From: Fusibacter sp. 3D3
GTDB taxonomy: Bacteria > Bacillota > Clostridia > Peptostreptococcales > Acidaminobacteraceae
Direction of reading: 5' to 3'
DNA: 52,452 nt
Assembly (NCBI RefSeq): GCF_001748365.1
Contig: NZ_BDHH01000011.1
Location: forward strand, 117,677-170,128
In this document: one piece after another, positions 43,441 through 52,164 of the stretch
Layout of the letters: every line of letters begins with the position of its first letter
Position numbering within the stretch: position 1 is the first letter of the stretch
Program-made: the position numbers and the translations under genes
Notes under the pieces: generated by a model
Told to the model about the DNA's origin: nothing
Databases searched by the model: none
The model's input: only the letters and a program-made list of their open reading frames with translations

Positions 43441-45483
43441 GTGGCAAACGTGAAGAGCATTAAGTTTAAAAGCTTTATGATGTGCATAGTAATGATTTCT
43501 CTTTTAGTAGGGAACCTTTCTGTTTTGACTTACTCTGAGGATGATCGTAATGGTCTAGAGAAAGTGATTCGAATTGGATTCGATCCAGCGCTTCCCCCCT
43601 ATCAGTTTTATGAAGCGGGTGCCTATCAAGGGTTTTTAATCGATTTGACACAGTCTATTTTTAAAGAGCTCAATGTAAGTGTTACGTTCATCCCGTTGCC
43701 GTATGCGGAATGCCTAAATAAATTTGAAGCCCGTGAAATTGATATGATTTTAGGCTTAAGATACAACGGTGACTTAGACGAAACGCTTAATTTTAGCGAT
43801 AGCCTTGTGAATTCAACGATTTCCATCGTGGTGCCTAAAGCAAGTGAAGATAATATTCAAAAGAGTATAGGCAAGTCAACGGTGCTCATTGCAGTAGAAA
43901 GGGACTCCGCAGAATTTGAGTATGTCAGGAATATCAAAAAAGCCAATTTTAACAATACCTTTAATCAAGAAGCCGTTGTAGATCTTATGATGTTAAAACG
44001 TGCGGATATGATGATTGGCGTTAGACATGTGGCTGAGTATTTGCTCGAAAAAAATAATTTGACGTCATTATACAGTTTTAACAACAGTTATGTAACACCA
44101 ATCGATTATTATCTCGCCATGAATAAGTCAGAAGAAATCATGCTCATTCGTTTTAACGAAGCTTTGAAACGGCTTAAACTGGATGGCGAATATGAAAAAA
44201 TGTATAATGTCTGGATTGATGATAAAAATTTAGAGAATCAAAAAAATTTTGAACGGTTTATGAAAATTACGGGATTTGGCTTGGTACTGGCGCTATGCGT
44301 GATTTTTATAGCGGCGATGATCAGTGTTCAGCTTAAAAAAAGAGTGGATGAAAAAACAGAGGAATTAAGTGCAACGAATAAGCAACTTGAACATAAGATT
44401 ATTGAAATTAACAATTCGAATGAACTTAAAAATCTCATCTTTGAGAGTAGTCCGAGAAGCATTGCCATCTTTGATAAAAATTATAAGATTTCTGCCATGA
44501 ATGAGCCCGCTTTAGCGCTTTGCAAGCTTACAGAAATGCCCGTGGGCACCGATATATTTACATTGGTGCCACTGAGCGAGATGATTAAAAATGGGATTGA
44601 ACGCGTTATAAAATATGGTGAGTCTTATTCGGAAAAGGAATTTGAAATCATTACAAACGGTATTAAAATGTACTACAGATATGTGATTTACCCCTTGATG
44701 AATTCCAGTGGCGGGATTATTACCATTGAAGATATCACTGAGGAAAAAATATTAAAAGAGCAAGTGGTTGAAAAAGAAAAGAATCGGGTTTTATTGCGCA
44801 TGATCTCTGGAATTGCACATGAAATTCGAAATCCGCTGACTTCGATAAAGACTTACGTTGAATTATTGCCACGTAAAAAGGACAATGCTGAATTTCAGAA
44901 ACAGATCACAAAGGTAGTGCCCAATGAAGTGGAACGCGTGAATAAATTAATCGAAAACTTAATCGATTATGTTAAGCCAAAAGCTAAAAATATAGAAGTC
45001 GTAGATGTTCAGTTGCTCGTTGAATACTGCTCGGTTTTGTTTTCACCGACTTTAAACGAAAATAACATTCATCTTAACATAATGATTGATGAGGGGTTAA
45101 CGATCTTAGCAGATAAAGATCAAATGAAGCAAGTGTTTATCAACTTGATCTTAAATGCCATAGATGCCATTATCGAATCAAGGCTACAGCATTTAGAACT
45201 CGCAAATCAAATTACAATAGAAGCACATAGAGACGATGAACAGGTTTTGATAAACGTGTCGGATAATGGTGTGGGCATGACGCCAGATGAAATGGCACTC
45301 ATATTTGAGCTTTTTTATACCACGAAAGTCAAGGGGAGTGGTATTGGGATGCCACTTTCAAAACAGATGATTGAAGACAATGGGGGACAAATTAAGATCG
45401 AGAGTCAAAAATTTGTAGGGACTCAAATCGGGTTATTGTTTAAGGGGGCATTTGATGAACAAAAAGATATTGATCATAGATGA
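43441..45483 (+). CDS. Sensor histidine kinase with extracellular solute-binding domain
   Basis: Membrane sensor kinase of 680 residues. Order: signal segment/first membrane helix at about 9-31; family-3 (amino-acid-type) periplasmic-binding domain at about 42-260, starting KVIRIGFDPALPPYQFY; membrane helix at about 277-297; coiled linker; PAS-like domain at about 332-432; HisKA with His460 in SGIAHEIRNPLTSIK; HATPase at about 555-670 with NLILNAIDAI and DNGVGM. The start could be GTG 43441 or GTG 43450. It overlaps the response regulator by 29 bases. It probably senses an extracellular small molecule, perhaps an amino or organic acid, and controls the TRAP transporter downstream. Confidence 0.9.
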   Translation: MANVKSIKFKSFMMCIVMISLLVGNLSVLTYSEDDRNGLEKVIRIGFDPALPPYQFYEAGAYQGFLIDLTQSIFKELNVSVTFIPLPYAECLNKFEAREIDMILGLRYNGDLDETLNFSDSLVNSTISIVVPKASEDNIQKSIGKSTVLIAVERDSAEFEYVRNIKKANFNNTFNQEAVVDLMMLKRADMMIGVRHVAEYLLEKNNLTSLYSFNNSYVTPIDYYLAMNKSEEIMLIRFNEALKRLKLDGEYEKMYNVWIDDKNLENQKNFERFMKITGFGLVLALCVIFIAAMISVQLKKRVDEKTEELSATNKQLEHKIIEINNSNELKNLIFESSPRSIAIFDKNYKISAMNEPALALCKLTEMPVGTDIFTLVPLSEMIKNGIERVIKYGESYSEKEFEIITNGIKMYYRYVIYPLMNSSGGIITIEDITEEKILKEQVVEKEKNRVLLRMISGIAHEIRNPLTSIKTYVELLPRKKDNAEFQKQITKVVPNEVERVNKLIENLIDYVKPKAKNIEVVDVQLLVEYCSVLFSPTLNENNIHLNIMIDEGLTILADKDQMKQVFINLILNAIDAIIESRLQHLELANQITIEAHRDDEQVLINVSDNGVGMTPDEMALIFELFYTTKVKGSGIGMPLSKQMIEDNGGQIKIESQKFVGTQIGLLFKGAFDEQKDIDHR

Positions 45484-46831
45484 CGAAGAGGATATTTGCT
45501 CATCTCTTGAGTTTGCACTGGAAGATCTATATGAGGTCAAGACCACAGTATTGCCTCAAAAGGGACTTGATTATTTAGTGAAAGAGAATTTCAACTTAGT
45601 GCTTTTAGATCTGAGGATTGGCAATGTGGATGGCATTGATCTTTTAGAGGAGATTAAAAATATAGACAAGACGATTCAGGTCATCATAATGACAGCATAT
45701 GGCACGATTGTATCTTCAGTAGATGCTATTAAGAAAGGTGCTTTCACGTATCTTACGAAGCCGCTGGATTTGGATTTACTCTATAAGTCGATAGAGCAGG
45801 CATTAGAATTTCAAATGCATCGAGAAGCTGTTCGCTTTGAGTATGATGGCGAGGGTGAGTATGTTTATCATGGAATCATCGGAAAAAGCGCCGTCATGAA
45901 AAATGTTTTCAGCTATATAGAGAAATTAAAAGATGTGGATACCAGTGTGGTGATCAACGGTGAAAGTGGCACCGGTAAGGAACTTGTGGCAAGGGCCATT
46001 CACTATGCGGGCAAGCGAAAACATAAGAAGTTCGTGGAGATCAATTGTGCGGCAATTCCAGAAGGGCTTCTAGAAGAGGAACTCTTTGGACATGTAAAGG
46101 GGACTTTTACAGGTGCTGTGACAGATAAAATTGGTAAATTTGAATATGCAGATGGTGGCACCATTTTTCTTGATGAGATTGGAGATATGCCCTATCCGCT
46201 TCAGGCCAAATTGTTAAGGGTTTTGCAGCAAAAAGAATACACGCCTCTTGGGAGTAATGAAGCCATTAAGGTCAATGTGAGAGTCTTGGCTGCAACGAAT
46301 CAAAATCTAAAGAAAATGGTAGAAGAAGGAAAGTTTAGGAGTGATCTTTATTTTAGACTCAATGTGATTGAAATTCAATTGCCACCTCTTAGAGAAAGAA
46401 GATCCGATATACCGCTTTTGCTTCAAAATTTCATCCGACTTTATAATGAGAGTATGTCGCAAAATGTGGAAGGCATCTCTAAAAAAGCAGAGTCACTTTT
46501 ACGAGAATATCATTATCCTGGAAATGTAAGGGAACTTGCCAACATAATGGAGTGTGCCGTCTTGCTCTCCAAAGATAAAATAATAGAAGTCGAAAATTTG
46601 CCGATGGAATTGAGAGCGCAAAAGGGCCTCAGTGGAGACACTTTGGATCTTACGATTGGTGTGAAGATTGGGACGCAGAACTTAGTCGGGTTAACTCTAC
46701 AAGAAGCTGAAAAAGAATTGATAAGTGCTGCACTCAAATTGAATAAGGGTCATAAGAAAGCCACTGCAACGATGCTCGGCATCAGCGAAAGGGGCCTCAG
46801 AAATAAAATTCAAGATTATGGGATTCATTAA
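45455..46831 (+). CDS. Sigma-54-dependent response regulator (NtrC family)
   Basis: Activator of 458 residues. Receiver domain 1-120 with phosphorylated Asp52 (LLDLRIG). AAA+ domain about 140-375 with Walker A GESGTGKE (169-176), sigma-54 contact loop GTFTGA (216-221; the usual form is GAFTGA) and Walker [12 protein letters not shown]. Fis-type helix-turn-helix at about 418-456 ([20 protein letters not shown]). The ATG at 45455 has AAGGGGG before it and lies inside the kinase gene; the extra TTG codon upstream is not needed. Its obvious target is the -24/-12 promoter 180 bases downstream, in front of the TRAP operon. Confidence 0.93.
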   Translation: MNKKILIIDDEEDICSSLEFALEDLYEVKTTVLPQKGLDYLVKENFNLVLLDLRIGNVDGIDLLEEIKNIDKTIQVIIMTAYGTIVSSVDAIKKGAFTYLTKPLDLDLLYKSIEQALEFQMHREAVRFEYDGEGEYVYHGIIGKSAVMKNVFSYIEKLKDVDTSVVINGESGTGKELVARAIHYAGKRKHKKFVEINCAAIPEGLLEEELFGHVKGTFTGAVTDKIGKFEYADGGTIFLDEIGDMPYPLQAKLLRVLQQKEYTPLGSNEAIKVNVRVLAATNQNLKKMVEEGKFRSDLYFRLNVIEIQLPPLRERRSDIPLLLQNFIRLYNESMSQNVEGISKKAESLLREYHYPGNVRELANIMECAVLLSKDKIIEVENLPMELRAQKGLSGDTLDLTIGVKIGTQNLVGLTLQEAEKELISAALKLNKGHKKATATMLGISERGLRNKIQDYGIH

Positions 46832-46878
46832 GCTGAATAAACCTCATGAATGCTTTTGGGTTGAGTCGAGTGGATCGT

Positions 46879-46924
46879 AAAACGGCAAAAATTGCCTTGC
46901 GGCAAAAACTGCCGTTTTTTTTTG
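46879..46924 (+). terminator. Intrinsic terminator after the response regulator
   Basis: AAAACGGCA / TGCCGTTTT stem with an inner TTGCC/GGCAA pair, followed by T9. It separates regulator from transporter transcription. Confidence 0.85.
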
Positions 46925-47010
46925 AACATTTTTGAATTTAAAAAAACAAGAAAATCGCTTCACAGCCTCTCATTGCTAGAAAAAGCACTTTATCAAAAAC
47001 AGCGATGCAT

Positions 47011-47025
47011 TGGCACCATCTTTGC
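47011..47025 (+). promoter_or_regulatory. Sigma-54 (-24/-12) promoter of the TRAP operon
   Basis: TGGCAC, 5 bases, TTGC: an exact match to the sigma-54 consensus. The -12 element ends 40 bases before the TAXI gene start, so the 5' leader is short. A sigma-54 activator is encoded directly upstream. Confidence 0.88.
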
Positions 47026-47065
47026 GTTATGTAATTGTGACTAAAAAATTATGGGGAGGACTTCC

Positions 47066-48109
47066 ATGTTAAAAAGTAAAATTTCTAAATTAGGTGTTTT
47101 AATTCTAACGGGGGCGTTATTATTAACGGCATGTTCAAGCAAGCCTGCAGAGCCAGCACCAGCTACAGAAGCAGCACCAGAATCAGGAACAGAAGTACAA
47201 GCTACGAGCGAACCAACGCTAGATAGAAGCCAGTATTTTATCACAGTGGCAACAGGGGCAACGAGCGGACTTTACTATCCGATTGGAGGTGCTTTTTCAA
47301 GCGTATTCCAAAATAAATTGGGTTATAAATCATCAGCTCAAGCAACAGGCGCATCTGTTGAAAACATCAACTTGATTCTCACTGGTGGGGCAGAAATGGC
47401 AATCACAATGTCGGATTCAGTGGCTCAGGCATATGATGCATTTGGCGCATTTGAAGGCAAAGAGCCTGCACAAGATTTGAGATGCTTAATGTCACTTTAT
47501 CCGAACTATGTACAGTTAGTGACAACAGACAAAAGCGGCATCACTAAATTTGAAGACCTTAAAGGTAAACGTGTGGGTATTGGCGCGCCGAACTCAGGCG
47601 TTGAGTTAAATGCAAGAATGATGTACGAAGCGCATGGTATGACTTATGAAGACAGTAGTGTGGATTACCTCAACTACGGTGAAGCGATCGATCAAATGAA
47701 GAACAATCAAGTGGATGCTGTGTTTGTAACCAGTGGTATTCCAAACGCAACGGTTATGGAACTTGGTACAGCGGCTAAAATCGTAATTATTCCAATCGAA
47801 GGCGAAGGTCTTGAGAATTTGATTGCTAAGTATCCTTTCTTTGTGGGCGCTCGAATTCCAGCAGATGTCTACGGTACTGAGAAGGACATTACAACTGCAA
47901 CGGTTAGAAATATTATGCTTGTGAGCAAAGACTTACCGGATGATGTTGTTTATGACTTGACAAAAGGTATTTTTGAAAATATTGATGATATCAAAGCATC
48001 TCATGCAACGGCAGAAAAAAATATTTCACTTGAAAATGCAAAATTAGGCGTTGATATTCCTTTCCATCCAGGCGCACTTAAATATTACGAAGAGCAAGGT
48101 ATAAATTAG
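47066..48109 (+). CDS. TAXI-family TRAP transporter solute-binding lipoprotein
   Basis: Extracellular binding component of a TRAP transporter, 347 residues. Signal peptide with lipobox LLTAC, so it is anchored to the outer face of the membrane; a short Ala/Pro/Glu-rich linker follows. The mature part shows the TAXI pattern: TVATGATSGLYYPIGGAF-like start (ITVATGATSGLYYPIGGAF), SVENINLILTGGAEMAI, GKRVGIGAPNSGVELNARMM, and the C-terminal IPFHPGALKYYEEQGI. TAXI proteins are known to carry glutamate, 2-oxoglutarate and related acids; the ligand here is unknown. The ATG at 47066 has GGGGAGGA before it; an ATG five codons upstream overlaps that site. Confidence 0.93.
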   Translation: MLKSKISKLGVLILTGALLLTACSSKPAEPAPATEAAPESGTEVQATSEPTLDRSQYFITVATGATSGLYYPIGGAFSSVFQNKLGYKSSAQATGASVENINLILTGGAEMAITMSDSVAQAYDAFGAFEGKEPAQDLRCLMSLYPNYVQLVTTDKSGITKFEDLKGKRVGIGAPNSGVELNARMMYEAHGMTYEDSSVDYLNYGEAIDQMKNNQVDAVFVTSGIPNATVMELGTAAKIVIIPIEGEGLENLIAKYPFFVGARIPADVYGTEKDITTATVRNIMLVSKDLPDDVVYDLTKGIFENIDDIKASHATAEKNISLENAKLGVDIPFHPGALKYYEEQGIN

Positions 48110-48112
48110 ATT

Positions 48113-48643
48113 ATGAATCAGAAGGATATGAAGGGGAAGCCAAGAGTGGCTTTCCCCTCTCTTAAAAAAGGAATGACCTTTATAGGCATAGGCATTATGA
48201 TATTAGGTATTTTTATTTGGACTCATAGGGAACTGAAACTTGTAATCTCACATCAGGAAACTGGAGAGGTTTATTTGACCATGCCTGTGCATGCAGGCGA
48301 TTTACTAACCTATGAATGGATTCATTCTTTTGAGCATATTCCTTGGTACGAAGATTTTAGAATAATAGGTGAATCCTGTCTTGATCTCGAAGAGATTAGA
48401 GTCGCTGGATTTGGGGCAGGTATTCCAGAAAATAAAGGCACAGTAACGGTGAAAGAGGGCATGGTTTACATGTCCAATATTCATGAAATTTTTAAAGAGA
48501 TCCAGTGGATTAATTCACAAACAGCAAATCAGTACATCGCAGTTAATGATAAACCCATCATTAGAGGGTCAGAATTACCGCATCATGAACCCATTTTGCT
48601 GAAAATTGAAAGGAGGTTTCAATTATGGCGAAAGCCTCAATAG
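48113..48643 (+). CDS. DUF1850 protein associated with TAXI TRAP transporters
   Basis: A 176-residue protein with one N-terminal membrane segment (about 20-41) and an outside-facing domain. MPVHAGDLLTYEWIHSFEHI followed by PWYEDF is the DUF1850 signature. Such genes often lie between the TAXI binding protein and the fused TRAP permease, and they are thought to assist the transporter, but the role is unproven. It starts 3 bases after the binding-protein stop and overlaps the permease by 19 bases. Its own Shine-Dalgarno is weak, so translation is probably coupled. Confidence 0.82.
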   Translation: MNQKDMKGKPRVAFPSLKKGMTFIGIGIMILGIFIWTHRELKLVISHQETGEVYLTMPVHAGDLLTYEWIHSFEHIPWYEDFRIIGESCLDLEEIRVAGFGAGIPENKGTVTVKEGMVYMSNIHEIFKEIQWINSQTANQYIAVNDKPIIRGSELPHHEPILLKIERRFQLWRKPQ

Positions 48644-50619
48644 AAAAAGAGAAAAGCACATCTCCCAAAGCGGTTAAAAACCTCGAAGGTGTGATGGATG
48701 CTCAACAACAAGAACTTTTAGAAAAATTTGATAAAGAATCTAAAACGCGTAAGTTTGACAATAAATCGATCTCAAAGATAGTGTACTGGTTGGCTATAGG
48801 GATTGCGCTTTATCATTTTATCACTTCATTTATGGGTTACCCCGCAACGCATCTTCACAGATCACTTCATGTGGCTATGATGCTTGTGATGGCATTTTTT
48901 CTGTATCCAGCAACTGGAAAGTCAAATCATAAAGCCATTCCATGGTATGATTATGTCCTTGCATTGATGGCAATAGCAGTGGCGGTATACGTTTGGTCAG
49001 ATTATGTCAATTTTATCAACCGAATGGGAATGCCAAATACGATGGACGTCATCGTAGGCACAATGCTCATCTTCCTTGTTATGGAAGCGTCAAGACGGAT
49101 TTCGGGATGGCCACTGGTCATATTAAGTGCTCTATTTTTGGCATATGGGCTCTTTGGACAATATATGCCGAGTATCTTCATGCACAGAGGTTATACATGG
49201 GGCAAACTCGTAAACCATGTATTTATTAATACAGAAGGCATCTATGGTACGTCAGTCAATGTGGCAGCCAGCTATATCTTCCTATTCATTTTGTTTGGTG
49301 CCATTATGAACAAATCGGGGATGGGTCAGTTCTTCAATGATATTGCGCTTGCGCTTGCAGGGCATACTAAAGGTGGTCCTGCAAAAGTAGCGGTTATTGC
49401 AAGTGGTTTCTTGGGCAGTATCAATGGTTCAGCGGTTGCAAATGTCGTTACCACAGGCGCGTTCACCATTCCACTTATGAAGAAAACAGGTTATAGTGAC
49501 GAATTTTCAGGGTCTGTCGAAGCGACGGCCTCAGTAGGCGGACAGCTTTTGCCGCCAATTATGGGGGCTGCTGCATTTATCATGGCAGAGATGCTGGGCG
49601 TTAAGTACAGCGTAATCGTTGTCAGTGCTGCAATTCCTGCACTTTTATACTATTTGGGCATTATTGTCCAAGTTCAGCTCCGTGCTTCTAAAAATAACCT
49701 TGTGGGTATTCCGAAAGCGGAATTGCCTAAGGTAAAAGAAGTTATGAAAGCCAGAGGGCACTTATTACTTCCGATTATTTTCTTGCTCTATATGTTGCTA
49801 TTTAGCGGTAGAACTGTTATCTTCTCTGCATTTTGTACAATCATCGTAACGATAGCTGTAAGTATGATCAAGAAAGAAACGCGTATGAGCTTTCGTGATA
49901 TCTTAGATGCATTTGAAGAAGGGACGAAATCAGTTGTATCGGTTGCAGTGGCATGTGCAGTGGTGGGTATCATCATCGGTGTTGTAAGTTTAACTGGATT
50001 TGGTCTCAACATGGCAAATGCAATCATTCAACTTGGTCACACCAGCCTTTTGGCGACACTTATGCTCACGATGGTCACTTGTATGATCCTTGGCATGGGC
50101 TTGCCTTCAATTCCAGCTTATTTGATCACAGCAACCATGGCAGCACCTGCACTTATTCAACTTGGTGTTCCAGCAATTGCAGCACATATGTTTGTATTCT
50201 ATTTTGCAATGTTCGCCAACATTACACCACCTGTGGCATTGGCTTCTTTTGCAGCAGCAGGTATTTCAGGTGGCGATCCAATGAAAACGGGGCTTCAATC
50301 TGTAAAATTGGCGCTTGCAGGCTTTATCGTACCCTATATGTTCGTGTATAATACGGGATTACTCTTATTAGATACCACCCCATTTGTTGCGATTAGAGTA
50401 ACTATAACAGCGATTATCGGTGTTTTCATGATCGGAATCGCCACAGAGGGGTACTTGAAAGGCAAGCTTAATCCCCTTATTCGTGTGGTTGTATTTGCGG
50501 GGTCGCTCTTATTAATCACTGAAAGTGTGACTCAGGATGCTATTGGGCTTTCGATTTTTATCCTCGTAATCGTTGTTCAAAAAATTAAAAGCAAGCAGAC
50601 AGAAGCAGCTTTTGAATAA
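48625..50619 (+). CDS. TRAP transporter fused permease (4TM + 12TM)
   Basis: Ion-coupled uptake permease of 664 residues joining the small (DctQ-like) and large (DctM-like) TRAP membrane subunits, as is normal in TAXI systems. After a charged, coiled N-terminus (1-50) come four hydrophobic segments (about 50-155), then the DctM part with GAIMNKSGMGQFFNDIALAL, SGFLGSINGSAVANVVTTGA, TASVGGQLLPPIMGAAAFIM and GMGLPSIPAYLITATMAAPA as family landmarks. GGAGG lies before the ATG inside the DUF1850 gene. Last gene of the sigma-54-driven operon, followed by a terminator. Confidence 0.95.
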   Translation: MAKASIEKEKSTSPKAVKNLEGVMDAQQQELLEKFDKESKTRKFDNKSISKIVYWLAIGIALYHFITSFMGYPATHLHRSLHVAMMLVMAFFLYPATGKSNHKAIPWYDYVLALMAIAVAVYVWSDYVNFINRMGMPNTMDVIVGTMLIFLVMEASRRISGWPLVILSALFLAYGLFGQYMPSIFMHRGYTWGKLVNHVFINTEGIYGTSVNVAASYIFLFILFGAIMNKSGMGQFFNDIALALAGHTKGGPAKVAVIASGFLGSINGSAVANVVTTGAFTIPLMKKTGYSDEFSGSVEATASVGGQLLPPIMGAAAFIMAEMLGVKYSVIVVSAAIPALLYYLGIIVQVQLRASKNNLVGIPKAELPKVKEVMKARGHLLLPIIFLLYMLLFSGRTVIFSAFCTIIVTIAVSMIKKETRMSFRDILDAFEEGTKSVVSVAVACAVVGIIIGVVSLTGFGLNMANAIIQLGHTSLLATLMLTMVTCMILGMGLPSIPAYLITATMAAPALIQLGVPAIAAHMFVFYFAMFANITPPVALASFAAAGISGGDPMKTGLQSVKLALAGFIVPYMFVYNTGLLLLDTTPFVAIRVTITAIIGVFMIGIATEGYLKGKLNPLIRVVVFAGSLLLITESVTQDAIGLSIFILVIVVQKIKSKQTEAAFE

Positions 50620-50640
50620 AATTTATTTTTAACATCTCCC

Positions 50641-50691
50641 AAATAACCCTATTTAAATGAACACGTTGTTCATAATGATGGGGTTATTTTT
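50641..50691 (+). terminator. Terminator of the TRAP operon
   Basis: AATAACCC / GGGTTATT outer stem, ATGAAC/GTTCAT inner stem, T run after. Confidence 0.75.
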
Positions 50692-51057
50692 ATATTTTTG
50701 AGTGGGCTCTTATTCCGACGAGCAGTTTCTAAAAAAGAATCTTCGATGTCCAGATTCGGATAAGAATTTTAAAATGTCAATTGAACTGCTCAATGTGATG
50801 GAACATGAGACTTAAAAAAATATATATAGATAAAGCAGCTGAACTGTATGGGTATGAGAATAACCCAACTTGAATTGGGTTGTTTATCGGAGTGTTATTG
50901 GTAAAATGATTACATAATAATAGTGCAATATATTTATAATTATGAAGCATCTGTTTCAGAGGTTACTAAACACAAATTTAAAGTAGCGATCAAAGTATGC
51001 TTAGTCTGGCCAACTCAATATTAGATTGCGCAACGAGATAAGAAGGAGAAAAAACTA
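50692..51057. other. Non-coding gap with a possible gene scrap
   Basis: Held here: an open stretch 50702-50815 that reads like coding sequence (for example QFLKKNLRCPDSDKNFKMS) but has no ribosome site and begins right after a TGA; I do not recognise it. A small AACCCAA/TTGGGTT hairpin lies at 50862-50881. Very AT-rich DNA then leads to the next gene. Confidence 0.35.
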
Positions 51058-51909
51058 ATGAGAAAAATTATTTCTGTGGTTGTACTAATAATTATGGTTT
51101 TTACGGGTTCAACACAAGCATTTTGTGCTTCTACTGAATCAATTTCAGAGCCTCCAATTAGGAAAGTGTTATTTACAGGGAATATACATGAAAAAAACTT
51201 AAGAAGTAAAATGGAAGCTGAGAATATTCCTGTTGAGGTTATTAATGATATAATGAAAAAGGCTCATAAAAGCAAGGATAATGTTATCAACGTACAAGTT
51301 ACAATAGCTGAATCGAATATTACAAAAATTCAGCCACCAGTAAACCAATTTGGGGTCAATGCTATGCTCTCATCCACAGTATATTATAAATCTTATGATT
51401 CGACGTATTATTCGGATCCAGTTGACTTGTTAATTACGGGTTCAAATGCAACAGCCATTACTGGCATTGCTATGACATCCGCAGGTATTGCCATTAGTGA
51501 AGTTAGTTTATTTGTAAGTGGTATTAGCATTTTAGAATATTTAGTTGATCTTTGGGGTGATGGTGCTGTAACACCACAATCGGGCAATTATACTGAAGTA
51601 GATGGAACGATATCAACAAGGGTTGATAAATATACTTACTGTGATTTAAATGATGGTAGTGGTTATAGGCTTGGCCTAATCTCTCAAAAACTAAATAATC
51701 TAAATCTTACTGTAGAAACGCATGTACTTAATCAAAATACAAGAAAATGGGAAAACACAGTTGTCACTAGTATTTCGAACAAGTTCTTCGTATCAAGAGG
51801 CTTTACAAATCCAAATGCTATTGCCCTTTCGAATGCAAAACTTAATAGCTATTTTGATGAAAGATTTACTTTGAAAATAGGGAATAAAACATTAAAAATT
51901 GCGGACTAA
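51058..51909 (+). CDS. Exported protein of unknown function
   Basis: A 283-residue protein I do not recognise. It has a clear signal peptide (about 1-24, ending TQAFCA), a charged N-terminal part (25-95), a hydrophobic, Gly/Ala/Ser-rich segment at about 128-165 (ITGIAMTSAGIAISEVSLFV) that could enter or cross a membrane, and a beta-rich C-terminal half with many Asn and Thr. It looks more AT-rich than most of the window and stands next to an IS element, which suggests acquisition. AAGGAG lies eight bases before the ATG. No partner or immunity-type gene is visible. Confidence 0.6.
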   Translation: MRKIISVVVLIIMVFTGSTQAFCASTESISEPPIRKVLFTGNIHEKNLRSKMEAENIPVEVINDIMKKAHKSKDNVINVQVTIAESNITKIQPPVNQFGVNAMLSSTVYYKSYDSTYYSDPVDLLITGSNATAITGIAMTSAGIAISEVSLFVSGISILEYLVDLWGDGAVTPQSGNYTEVDGTISTRVDKYTYCDLNDGSGYRLGLISQKLNNLNLTVETHVLNQNTRKWENTVVTSISNKFFVSRGFTNPNAIALSNAKLNSYFDERFTLKIGNKTLKIAD

Positions 51910-52017
51910 GTGAGAGTGCTTTTAATAGCTGAAAGCTGTAACTATGAATTGATTTAAAATATGAGTTTCTAATATTATATTCTCCTTTTGCAAAAAAAAT
52001 GATATTTTAACCTAAAA

Positions 52018-52100
52018 GCCGAGAAGTATCCTTCCTCTTAGCCTTCCTTGCTCAGGGAGTGAGAGCGTAGGTGGGAGATGAATCGGTGGTTTTTGCCTTT
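52018..52100 (+). mobile_element. Left end of an IS200/IS605-type element
   Basis: GC-richer tract with overlapping imperfect inverted repeats (for example GCTC-AGGGA-GTGAG around 52059-52072, and CCGA near 52030 against TCGG near 52083). Subterminal hairpins of this kind are bound by the single-strand transposase of the family. It lies directly before tnpA. Exact end not determined. Confidence 0.5.
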
Positions 52101-52127
52101 GAAATATGCTGCAGAAAATGCTATAAT
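52099..52127 (+). promoter_or_regulatory. Promoter of tnpA
   Basis: TTGAAA, 17-base spacer, TATAAT, 38 bases before the start codon. Confidence 0.6.
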
Positions 52128-52164
52128 GTAATCAGTAGTAGTATACAAAGGAGGTTGGAAATAA

